64,000 bases of DNA from Salinispora mooreana (GTDB lineage: Bacteria > Actinomycetota > Actinomycetes > Mycobacteriales > Micromonosporaceae). The stretch's first letter is position 1. Every line of letters starts with the position of its first letter. The stretch lies in assembly GCF_000379065.1 (NCBI RefSeq), contig NZ_KB900614.1, positions 2,037,149-2,101,148 on the forward strand, read 5' to 3'. Positions 39,384-46,273 of the stretch are shown here, piece by piece. The notes under the pieces are model-generated. The model saw nothing but the letters and a program-made list of their open reading frames with translations, was not told the origin of the DNA and searched no databases. A program made the translations under genes and the position numbers.

Positions 39384-40551
39384 CAGTGAGCTCCCGTACG
39401 TGGTCGGCGAAGGTGGCCAGGACCGACTGGTCAATGTCGGCGCGGATCATGATCCGCAGCCCGGCCTGGCCCTGCGGCACGATGGGAAAGAACACCGCCG
39501 AGCTGTAGAAGCCCCGCCGGTACAACTCCGCGGAGAGTCGGACCGCCCGGTCGGTGTCGCCCACGGTGATTCGACGTACCGGCAGTCCGTTGCCCGCAAA
39601 AGAGGTGGGTAGCAGCTCGTCGAAGTACGCCACGTTCTCGTCCAGTCGGCGCTGCAACTGGCCCAGTTCGGGTGAACGGTGGATGGCGGCGCTCGCCAAT
39701 GAGGCCCCGACCAGCGGCAGGGCCATGTTCTGCGACCATCCCACCGGCCCGGCGTGCCGGGCCAGGAAGCGGGACATCGCCGGGTCGCCGAGCATGGCCA
39801 CACCACCGCCGGTACCGAAGCCCTTGCCCAGGCTGGTGACGATGACGGTGAGCGGGTTCATGGCCAGGCGGGATCGTACGAAGCCCTCACCCCGCTCGCC
39901 GACCAGCGACAACGAGTGTGAGTCGTCGATGAAGAGGAACAGACCGTACCGGTCCTGGAGTTCCAACAGACCGTCAAGGGCAGCGGCGCCGCCCATCGAG
40001 TACGCGCCGTCGGCGACGTAGGCCACGCTGGGGTACCGCCGGCAGATGTCCTCCAGGTAGTTCAGGTCGTTGTGGTCGCAGGTGAGGACCAGACTCTCTT
40101 CTGCGCAGATGGGCTTCACGTACGACATGCAGAAGTGGCAGTGCCGGTCGAAGACCATCACTCTGGGGCCGCCCGGAGCAAGGTGCCCGGAGGCCACCAG
40201 GGGCAAGATGCCGGCGGTAAGCGCGCTACAAGTGGTGCCGGGGAGGATCTGGGCGCCGAACAGTTCTCCCAGTTCCTCCTCCAACCGGGCCAGCAGCTGG
40301 TGCCGGATGCGGGTGGTGGAGGTGACCAGCCAGGTGGTGCCGGCCTCGCGTAACGCCGACACCGCCCCCTCAATCACTGCCGGATGGTGGTTGAGGCCGA
40401 GGTAGGCGCAGGAGCACATGTTGACGAACTCATGGCCGGTCGCCCGGTCAACGAGCCGGTTGTTCGAATCGCCCGAGGGCGTGTCGACACTGATCCCGGT
40501 CAGGCCATGATCGGCTGCTGCCTGCCAGACCGGGTCGGCGGTCCGGATCAT
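39373..40551 (-). CDS. PLP-dependent alpha-oxoamine synthase (KBL/AONS family)
   Basis: The ATG at 40551 (MIRTADPVWQAAADHGLTG) fits the usual N-terminus; a TTG 18 codons upstream overlaps the truncated ligase ORF. The 392-residue enzyme has CSCAYLGLNHHPAVIEGAVS, TTWLVTSTTRIRHQLLARLE, the cofactor Asp210 (FLFIDDSHSLS), Schiff-base Lys243 (VTSLGKGFGTGGGVAM) and the RRITVGDTDRAVRL end domain. It joins an amino acid with an acyl-CoA, releasing CO2. In ketomemicin-type loci such an enzyme is listed as a glycine-C-acetyltransferase homologue. The gene is coupled to the MaoC gene. Confidence 0.88.
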   Translation of the reverse strand: MIRTADPVWQAAADHGLTGISVDTPSGDSNNRLVDRATGHEFVNMCSCAYLGLNHHPAVIEGAVSALREAGTTWLVTSTTRIRHQLLARLEEELGELFGAQILPGTTCSALTAGILPLVASGHLAPGGPRVMVFDRHCHFCMSYVKPICAEESLVLTCDHNDLNYLEDICRRYPSVAYVADGAYSMGGAAALDGLLELQDRYGLFLFIDDSHSLSLVGERGEGFVRSRLAMNPLTVIVTSLGKGFGTGGGVAMLGDPAMSRFLARHAGPVGWSQNMALPLVGASLASAAIHRSPELGQLQRRLDENVAYFDELLPTSFAGNGLPVRRITVGDTDRAVRLSAELYRRGFYSSAVFFPIVPQGQAGLRIMIRADIDQSVLATFADHVRELTDAA

Positions 40552-40846
40552 CTTCTCCGAAGCTCGGATCGGTGAGCCGGTCTGGGGTGAGGATGTCCGA
40601 GCCAAGACTGCCCGGCGGAGGGATCACAGTGGTCAGTGACGAGGCACGGGTACCGGTCAGGTGAGTGATGTAGCTCAGGTAGTCCGCTGGCGGAGCGAAC
40701 GGCAACACCAGTACGTCGCCGTCCCGGGCGAACCAGAGCAGGCGCTGCGCGGCACAGCCACCACCGCGCAGTTGGTCGGAGGTCAGTGCCGTCAGATCGC
40801 CGACCATCTCCCAGGTTCGGCTGTTGCCGATAATCAACGTTGTCAT
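40448..40846 (-). pseudogene. PreATP-grasp peptide ligase, N-terminal fragment
   Basis: The frame from the ATG at 40846 gives MTTLIIGNSRTWEMVGDLTA, LTSDQLRGGGCAAQRLLWFA, RDGDVLVLPFAPPADYLSYI and THLTGTRASSLTTVIPPPGS, then LGSDILTPDRLTDPSF. This is the preATP-grasp N-terminal region of PGM1-type peptide ligases. Similarity ends near 40560. Past that the frame only shadows the AOS gene and stops at 40448. Intact ligases are over 400 residues, so about three quarters is gone. The start overlaps the 36-aa ORF (ATGA). Confidence 0.7.
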
Positions 40847-40953
40847 GACCGCCCCATCACCTCGGCGGGATTCTCGGACACGGTGCCGCTCAGCCGGATC
40901 AACCGACTGTTGAGCTGCGACAGGAGGCAGACCGGGGCACCGTTACGCACCAT
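40843..40953 (-). CDS. Short ORF (36 aa) coupled to the ligase fragment
   Basis: The frame runs MVRNGAPVCLLSQLNSRLIR then LSGTVSENPAEVMGRS and ends in the ATGA overlap with the ligase start. A stop lies two codons upstream, so it is self-contained, although no ribosome site is evident. It may be the tail of a lost upstream gene or a real short peptide. Pheganomycin-type loci have a peptide gene beside the ligase, but similarity to that peptide is not claimed. Confidence 0.4.
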   Translation of the reverse strand: MVRNGAPVCLLSQLNSRLIRLSGTVSENPAEVMGRS

Positions 40954-41365
40954 GCGTCAACACATGACAAGATCTCCGATTTGCTGATCGACACGCTATC
41001 AATTGGCACCACCGATAGCAAGGAGTGATCTTGCTAGTACCCAGTGTCAGCAATAACCGGCCCCGGAGCTCACGCCACGAGAGATCATCAGCGACGCCAC
41101 CGCCACCTACGTCCGGTCGGGCCATTCGTCCATATGAGATCGGAGCAGCATATTGACGATGCGATCGCGGCTGGTCACAGCCGACCCGTCCGGCCAGCCG
41201 GCCCGTCACCATCGCGTCGCCTACCAAGATCATCATTGCTGAAAGTATCGGTCACTGGTTGTATGAGTGACGGACGTAGATCCAAGGTGCCACTGCAGGT
41301 AACAGCAACATCATGCTCCTCGCGATTGCGGGTGAGCCACCGCACGTACGTCTCCTGGGGGCCAC
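40954..41365. other. Divergent intergenic region between the ligase fragment and amidinotransferase
   Basis: The 412 bases are lower in GC than the flanks (gatctccgatttgctgatcg, caattggcaccaccgatagc) and should hold the amidinotransferase promoter. The GGGGG 8-9 bases before its ATG is a plausible ribosome site. No gene is supported; open frames are short and without motifs. Confidence 0.5.
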
Positions 41366-42520
41366 ATGAAGCTGCACAGTTTCGATGAATGGTCGCCGTT
41401 GCGCGAAATCGTCGTGGGTTCAGCCTCGGGCTACCGACAACAGGCCCGCGACCTCTCCTTCGACCTCTTTTTCTACGACAACCTCATCCACGACAACCCA
41501 AAAACTCACCCCATCTACTATCCACGGTTCATGACGCACGGCCAGCCGACGCCGGGATCATTGACCTCGAAAACCCTGGATATCAAGCAGCGCTATGTCG
41601 ACGAGCTACACGAAGACGTGGAAGGGATAGCTGCAACGCTCGAATCTCTAGGCGTACGCGTTCACCGACCGATGAACCTCCACGAGGGCGCGGCTCACTT
41701 CGCCACACCCGCGTGGTCCGCCACCGCGCTGCCGCCCCTGAACGTCCGGGACAACACGTTGATCCTGGGCGACGAGATCATCGAAACGCCACCAATGATG
41801 CGCTCGCGCTACTTCGAGACACAGTTCCTGAAGCCCGTTTTCATGGAGTACTTCACGCACGGCGCCCGGTGGACGGTCATGCCCCGGCCATGGATGACCG
41901 ACCGCTCCTTCGACCTCGCCCAGGCCGAACAAATCGTCACGATGGAGACGGTGCCCACCATCAACGACTCCCCCTATGACGTGGGCATCGAGATGCTCTT
42001 CGACGCCGCACAGTGCCTACGATTCGGTCGAGATATCCTGGTCAACATCGCGACGGCGAATCATCTCCTCGCGTGCGAGTGGTTGGAGCGCCACCTGGAG
42101 GGCCGCTACATCATCCACCGGATCGACCGGCTGGCCGACAGTCATATCGACAGCATGGTACTCCCCCTGCGACCGGGCACGTTGTTAATCCGCTCCCGAC
42201 GGTTCCTCGATTACCTACCCAAAGCCCTCCAGAAGTGGGATGTCATCGAGGCGCCGGAGCCGAAAACACAGAATTTCCCTCAGTACGACGACGATGACGT
42301 CATCCTCACCAGCCCGTTCATCGACCTGAACGTGTTGTCGATTGACGAGCGCACCATCATGGTCAACGACTCCTGCCCGGAGCTGAGCCGCGCCCTGGAA
42401 CAGCACGGCTTCGATGTCGTGCCGGTACGTCATCGCCATCGGCGACTGTTCGGCGGCGGCCTCCACTGCTTCACCCTGGACACCGTTCGCGACGGCAAAC
42501 TCGAGAACTACTTCTCCTGA
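41366..42520 (+). CDS. Amidinotransferase (glycine/inosamine amidinotransferase family)
   Basis: The 384-residue protein starts MKLHSFDEWSPLREIVVGSA. It carries the catalytic triad of the family: Asp213 (MLFDAAQCLRFGRDILVN), His260 (ADSHIDSMVLPLRPGTLL) and Cys368 (GGGLHCFTLDTVRDG). The SPYDVGIEMLF stretch and the LDYLPKALQKWDVIE segment follow the same order as in AGAT and StrB1. It transfers an amidino group from arginine to an amine. In ketomemicin and pheganomycin loci such an enzyme makes the guanidino end group. Here the partner ligase is truncated, so the gene may be a survivor. Confidence 0.9.
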   Translation: MKLHSFDEWSPLREIVVGSASGYRQQARDLSFDLFFYDNLIHDNPKTHPIYYPRFMTHGQPTPGSLTSKTLDIKQRYVDELHEDVEGIAATLESLGVRVHRPMNLHEGAAHFATPAWSATALPPLNVRDNTLILGDEIIETPPMMRSRYFETQFLKPVFMEYFTHGARWTVMPRPWMTDRSFDLAQAEQIVTMETVPTINDSPYDVGIEMLFDAAQCLRFGRDILVNIATANHLLACEWLERHLEGRYIIHRIDRLADSHIDSMVLPLRPGTLLIRSRRFLDYLPKALQKWDVIEAPEPKTQNFPQYDDDDVILTSPFIDLNVLSIDERTIMVNDSCPELSRALEQHGFDVVPVRHRHRRLFGGGLHCFTLDTVRDGKLENYFS

Positions 42521-42825
42521 GGGAGATTGTCGCACCAACCGGCCAGCAGGAGGTTTGATCTTCTCAAGAAGAGAGTACGTCGCTCTGGCCTGACGGCCAG
42601 CCTGACGCTGGCGATCGGCGTGGCATCGCCGACGCGAGCAGCCGAACCCTCCGCCTGTGCCGCAGGCTATCGAGGAGGAGCGAAATCTGACGACCATCAC
42701 CTACTCCTTGTGGAAATAGAAGGTCCGCGAAGTACTGTTACTCCTTATCGACCAAATCCGCCGCTACTGCCAGATTAGAGTGATCGCAGTGGCCACGGTC
42801 AGCCTCAACTAGCGATTGAGTCAGA
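42521..42825. other. No supported gene downstream of the amidinotransferase
   Basis: A TTG-started frame (42527-42778, 83 codons) has an indifferent codon pattern and no recognised motif, and its ribosome site is one base away. I leave it unassigned. Confidence 0.4.
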
Positions 42826-42864
42826 AGCAAGGTGGGGCACCACATGGGGGTACCGCACCTTGCT
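42826..42864. terminator. Hairpin between convergent genes
   Basis: The arms agcaaggtggggcacc (42826-42841) and ggtaccgcaccttgct (42849-42864) pair at 14 of 16 positions around a 7-base loop. They lie between the convergent amidinotransferase and CU044_5270 genes. Confidence 0.65.
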
Positions 42865-42872
42865 TTCTGGAA

Positions 42873-43886
42873 TCAGGCCGTATTGGACCGCCGATCCTGT
42901 TCCAGGTAGAGCACGTAGGCGAAGACCGCCGGCACCTGCACCGGCAGTTTCTCGGGTTGTCTCAGCAATACGGATTCATAGGCTAGGAGCCCACCAGTTC
43001 GCTGATCGAAGACCAGTAGGTCACGGGTGCCGTCCCTGTTCGAGTCCACACTCACGGCGAGGCCATGGCGACCGAGTCGGTCGGTGACCTCACCGCGAAG
43101 AAGCACTCCGTCTGATTGGGCAAGGAACCTCAACGCCGCAATCCGTACATCCCGGTCGACCGCCGCCGTGCGGTAGAGATCCGCGATCGCTCGCACCGCT
43201 GACTCAGCACCGTTTTCCCGCGGTTGATGGGCATACAGCGCCCTGGAGAGAGCATCGACATCGTGTGGAATCGGATCAGGAACAACCGCCGCTAGTTGCC
43301 CAGCATCGTAGGTACGGACCTGGGTGTCACCCCGCGCTGCCGCCGCCACCAGTCCCGGTGCATCCGGCTCCGCTCCGACATCGGAGCTGCGCAGGGTGGT
43401 GGTAGCCACCTTGCCGGAACCGTCCATAGCACGCCAGGTCGAGATCACCTGCGGCGCCACCGCCACCGTGGTGCCCTCCTCGGCCGAGGACGACAGGTCC
43501 AGCGACCACTGCCCGACGCGCACGAAGCTGAACCGCCCGCTTCGCAGCTCATCACCGGCCGCCTCCGCCTCCACGACGGAAGCCAGCTTCAACAGGGCCT
43601 CGCGGGCCCCCGGCGCGTCCTTGTCATACTGCAGGTGAAGCGGTGGGGGAGTCGCGGCGAACACCGGTTGGTCCGGGCCAGCGACTTGCACGACCATGGC
43701 TCCGGCAACCACTGCGGCCCCCGCGGTCACCGCACCCAACACCGCCCGACGCGTCCACCGCGGCCGAACGGAAGCCGGCGACGAGCCACCCACCACAGTT
43801 GACCAGGTGACAGGTGCTGCTGCTGGCCAGTCATCGACTTCCCGCGCCGGATCAAGCTGCTTAAGCACACCCCTATTGATCTTCAT
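42873..43886 (-). CDS. CU044_5270 family protein (partner of an ECF sigma factor)
   Basis: The ATG at 43886 shares its A with the sigma factor's TGA stop (TGATG), so translation is coupled. The 337-residue protein has a cytosolic N-terminus (MKINRGVLKQLDPAREVDDW), one membrane helix (AVLGAVTAGAAVVAGAMVVQ) and an exported domain of about 270 residues with RFSFVRVGQWSLDLSS, HQPRENGAESAVRAIADLYR and GLLAYESVLLRQP. This matches the CU044_5270 family, which typically follows SigE-type ECF genes and may act as an anti-sigma or sensor. The exact role is not established. Confidence 0.85.
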   Translation of the reverse strand: MKINRGVLKQLDPAREVDDWPAAAPVTWSTVVGGSSPASVRPRWTRRAVLGAVTAGAAVVAGAMVVQVAGPDQPVFAATPPPLHLQYDKDAPGAREALLKLASVVEAEAAGDELRSGRFSFVRVGQWSLDLSSSAEEGTTVAVAPQVISTWRAMDGSGKVATTTLRSSDVGAEPDAPGLVAAAARGDTQVRTYDAGQLAAVVPDPIPHDVDALSRALYAHQPRENGAESAVRAIADLYRTAAVDRDVRIAALRFLAQSDGVLLRGEVTDRLGRHGLAVSVDSNRDGTRDLLVFDQRTGGLLAYESVLLRQPEKLPVQVPAVFAYVLYLEQDRRSNTA

Positions 43887-44467
43887 CACACGCCTTCCCG
43901 CACTGTTGCCGAAACCCTTTGCGCCGGCACCGCCGGCGGGTTGTCCAATAGCCGAGCCAGCCGCCGCCGAGCCCGGAACACCCGAACCGCCACCGCGGTT
44001 CTACTGCACCCCAAGACCTGAGCTGCCGCCGAGAGATCAAGTTCCTCCCACGTCACCAGACGCAGCACCTCACGGTCGGACTCCGACAGCCCGGCGAACG
44101 CTCGCCGCAAGTCCTGTGCCAAGGTGACAGCCGCAAAACCCCCGTCGTCCACCACATCGACGCTCTCGGCCATCGGTACGGTGACCGGCCGAACCCGCCG
44201 CGCACGCCAATGATCAGCCAAGACTCGACGGGCGATCCCGTACAGCCAGGGCAGCACCGACTCCGGTGCGTCCCGATGCCGACGCCATGCCACGAAAAAT
44301 GTCTCCTGCGCCAACTCCCGCGCGGACTCCATGTCACCGATGCGCCGATAGCAGTAGCGCAGCACCAAGGGATAGTTCGCCGAGTACACCCGCGCGAAAG
44401 CGGCGTGCTCGTCCTGATCAACGTCCACCCAACCGACCTCCTCAGTCTCACTAACTACTCGTGGCAT
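43886..44467 (-). CDS. ECF-family RNA polymerase sigma factor
   Basis: The 193-residue protein has region 2 (AAFARVYSANYPLVLRYCYR then RIGDMESARELAQETFFVAW) and region 4 (AFAGLSESDREVLRLVTWEE, then LDLSAAAQVLGCSRTAVAVR and VFRARRRLARLL). No extra domain is present. The downstream CU044_5270 gene is coupled. Such pairs are thought to respond to envelope signals; the target promoters are unknown. Confidence 0.92.
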   Translation of the reverse strand: MPRVVSETEEVGWVDVDQDEHAAFARVYSANYPLVLRYCYRRIGDMESARELAQETFFVAWRRHRDAPESVLPWLYGIARRVLADHWRARRVRPVTVPMAESVDVVDDGGFAAVTLAQDLRRAFAGLSESDREVLRLVTWEELDLSAAAQVLGCSRTAVAVRVFRARRRLARLLDNPPAVPAQRVSATVREGV

Positions 44468-44518
44468 GAGACGCGCAAGGATTACAGGTAAGGCACTGAC
44501 CGTTTGGTTTGGTCACCA

Positions 44519-44790
44519 CTAGTAGTGCTTTGTTAGGTTTGGTGGCGTGACCAGGGTGACGTGGCGGTGCCAGCCGGTGAAGAAGCGGCCTTCAAGTGGT
44601 CCAGGCCGAGGCCGGTCTTCAGTTCGCGGTAGTCGTGTTCGATCCGCCAGCGGATCTCGCCCTAGCGGACCAGGTCGGTACGGCTGTTCATGGCGGGCAG
44701 GCTGGACGGCCGGTACTTGACCGGTTCGGCTTGATCGTCGGCCATTGGGTGATCAGCCACCGCTCGGGCAGGAGGCCGTCGTTGTCCCGG
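44519..44790 (-). pseudogene. Broken IS701-type transposase, C-terminal fragment
   Basis: The minus strand encodes LLPERWLITQW, then DLVR, a TAG stop, and GEIRWRIEHDYRELKTGLGL. After DH a one-base shift gives FEGRFFTGWHRHVTLVTPPN and LTKHY with a stop at 44519. This is the C-terminal signature of IS701-type transposases (KIRWRIEHDYRELK.GLGLDHFEGR). One stop, one frameshift and loss of the upstream part make it a relic. It fills most of the 346-base gap between the sigma factor and tetR. Confidence 0.75.
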
Positions 44791-44813
44791 GCGACGGGGC
44801 CAACGGGGTGCGC

Positions 44814-45386
44814 CTAACCAGTGGTGCTACTGACGTGACCGACCTGCTCGGCCGGGTGCAACAAACCGGGGACGAGCGCGCCCACGGCACGCCCCAGCAG
44901 ACGCTGACCGTCCGGGGCCGTCTCCAGGCCGGAGACCAGGGCCACGCAGATCTCGGCTGCCGCGTCCGCGTCCGCCGCGCCCGCCTCGGTGAAGAGACCC
45001 GCCAACAGCTTCCGCAGCTCCGCGGTGAACTCGGTGCAGATCTCACCGAACAGCCGGGCCTTGCTGTCCATGAGTTCAGCGGTGTGCGGCGAGTCCCCGA
45101 TCAGGTGCAGGGACAGGTCAAGCTTGGCGGCCAGGACGCCCCGAATGCGCTGGGCATAGGGGGCGTCCTGGCCGGCGGCCTGCCGGGCACTGGCCAACGC
45201 CTGGGTGTGCAGGCGCCCGGCGAGCTGCCGGAACGCGTCGTCCTTGCCCCGAACGTACTGGTAGACGGCGGACCGGGAGACGCCCATCGCGGCGGCGATG
45301 TCATCCATCGTCGTCCGCCGTACGCCATATCTGGTCAGGCAGATGTAGGTGGCGTCGAGGACGTCGGAGAGCCGGCCACTGTCCAT
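44814..45386 (-). CDS. TetR/AcrR-family regulator
   Basis: The 190-residue protein has an N-terminal helix-turn-helix (DATYICLTRYGVRRTTMDDI, AAAMGVSRSAVYQYVRGKDD) and a helical ligand domain (HTQALASARQAAGQDAPYAQ, MDSKARLFGEICTEFTAELR, AEICVALVSGLETAPDGQRL). It starts one base after the stop of the DJ-1-type gene, so it is co-transcribed with it. An inverted repeat upstream of that gene (46160-46180) is a candidate operator. Confidence 0.9.
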   Translation of the reverse strand: MDSGRLSDVLDATYICLTRYGVRRTTMDDIAAAMGVSRSAVYQYVRGKDDAFRQLAGRLHTQALASARQAAGQDAPYAQRIRGVLAAKLDLSLHLIGDSPHTAELMDSKARLFGEICTEFTAELRKLLAGLFTEAGAADADAAAEICVALVSGLETAPDGQRLLGRAVGALVPGLLHPAEQVGHVSSTTG

Positions 45387-45387
45387 G

Positions 45388-46083
45388 TCAGCTCAGTTTA
45401 GCCAGCAGCTCCGTGGCGACCTGCTCGGAGGAGGCCGGGTTCTGCCCGGTGATCAGGTTGCCGTCGAGGACCACGTTCGGCGCCCACGCCTCGCCTTCCT
45501 GGACCTGCACGCCGATCTCGGTCAGTCGGTCCTGGAGCAGCCACTTGGCCTTGTCGGCCAAGCCGGCCTGGGCCTCCTCCACGTTGGTGAAGGCCGCCAC
45601 CCGACGTCCGGCGAAGGCGTTGCCGCCATCGGCGGTCTCCGCGGCGAGCAGCGCCGCCGGACCGTGGCAGACGATGCCGAGCGGCTTCTGCGCCTGCAGG
45701 GCGGCCACCAGCAGCCGACCAGAGTCCTGGTCGACAGCCAGGTCCTCCATCGGCCCGTGACCACCCGGGTAGAAGACAGCCTGGTAGTCGTCGAGGTTGA
45801 CCTCCGCCAGGCGGATCGGCTTGCGCAGGCCCGCAAGGCCCTCCACGGCCTCGGTCATCCGGACCGCCCCCGCCGGACCACCGGTGAACTCCGGCAGCAG
45901 GCTGCTCCGGTCCACCCGCGGCACCACCCCACCCGGGGTGGCGACCACGACCTCGTGGCCGGCGCTGGTCAACATCTCGTGCGGAACCACGATCTCCTCG
46001 GCCCAGACACCGGTGGGATGCCGGGTGCCGTCAGCGAGCTCCCAGTGGTCGGCGCCGGTCACCACAAACAGGATCTTTGCCAT
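45388..46083 (-). CDS. DJ-1/PfpI-family type 1 glutamine amidotransferase-like protein
   Basis: The 231-residue protein starts MAKILFVVTGADHWELADGT, has AVFYPGGHGPMEDLAVDQDS, and the nucleophile elbow LGIVCHGPAALL with Cys140-type geometry, then AGRRVAAFTNVEEAQAGLAD and APNVVLDGNLITGQNPASSE. This is the HchA/Hsp31-like DJ-1 group, which shows glyoxalase III or chaperone activity. The glyoxalase role is inferred. The TetR gene is one base downstream, and the unit is divergent from hrpA. Confidence 0.9.
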   Translation of the reverse strand: MAKILFVVTGADHWELADGTRHPTGVWAEEIVVPHEMLTSAGHEVVVATPGGVVPRVDRSSLLPEFTGGPAGAVRMTEAVEGLAGLRKPIRLAEVNLDDYQAVFYPGGHGPMEDLAVDQDSGRLLVAALQAQKPLGIVCHGPAALLAAETADGGNAFAGRRVAAFTNVEEAQAGLADKAKWLLQDRLTEIGVQVQEGEAWAPNVVLDGNLITGQNPASSEQVATELLAKLS

Positions 46084-46159
46084 TGATCGAGCCCTCCGTA
46101 GCCGGGCGGGCCCCAGCAGTCCGCCTCACGACCTACCGTACAAGCTGACGTTCTGTATG

Positions 46160-46180
46160 CAAAATGACAGTTCGATTTTG
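46160..46180. promoter_or_regulatory. AT-rich inverted repeat upstream of the DJ-1/TetR unit
   Basis: The arms CAAAAT (46160-46165) and ATTTTG (46175-46180) have a 9-base spacer, 77 bases upstream of the DJ-1-type start and 94 upstream of hrpA. It may be a TetR operator. Confidence 0.4.
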
Positions 46181-46273
46181 TCGTGCTGACGCTGCGGCGA
46201 TGCCGGGCAGCAGCGGCCCAGCGGAGATATCTCCGGGCAAAGGATCACCCGGCTGCCTATCCTTGGCGGCGAC

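Noticed and set aside
42527..42778. 83-codon frame after the amidinotransferase gene
   Set aside because: TTG start with a ribosome site one base away, no domain, weak codon bias.
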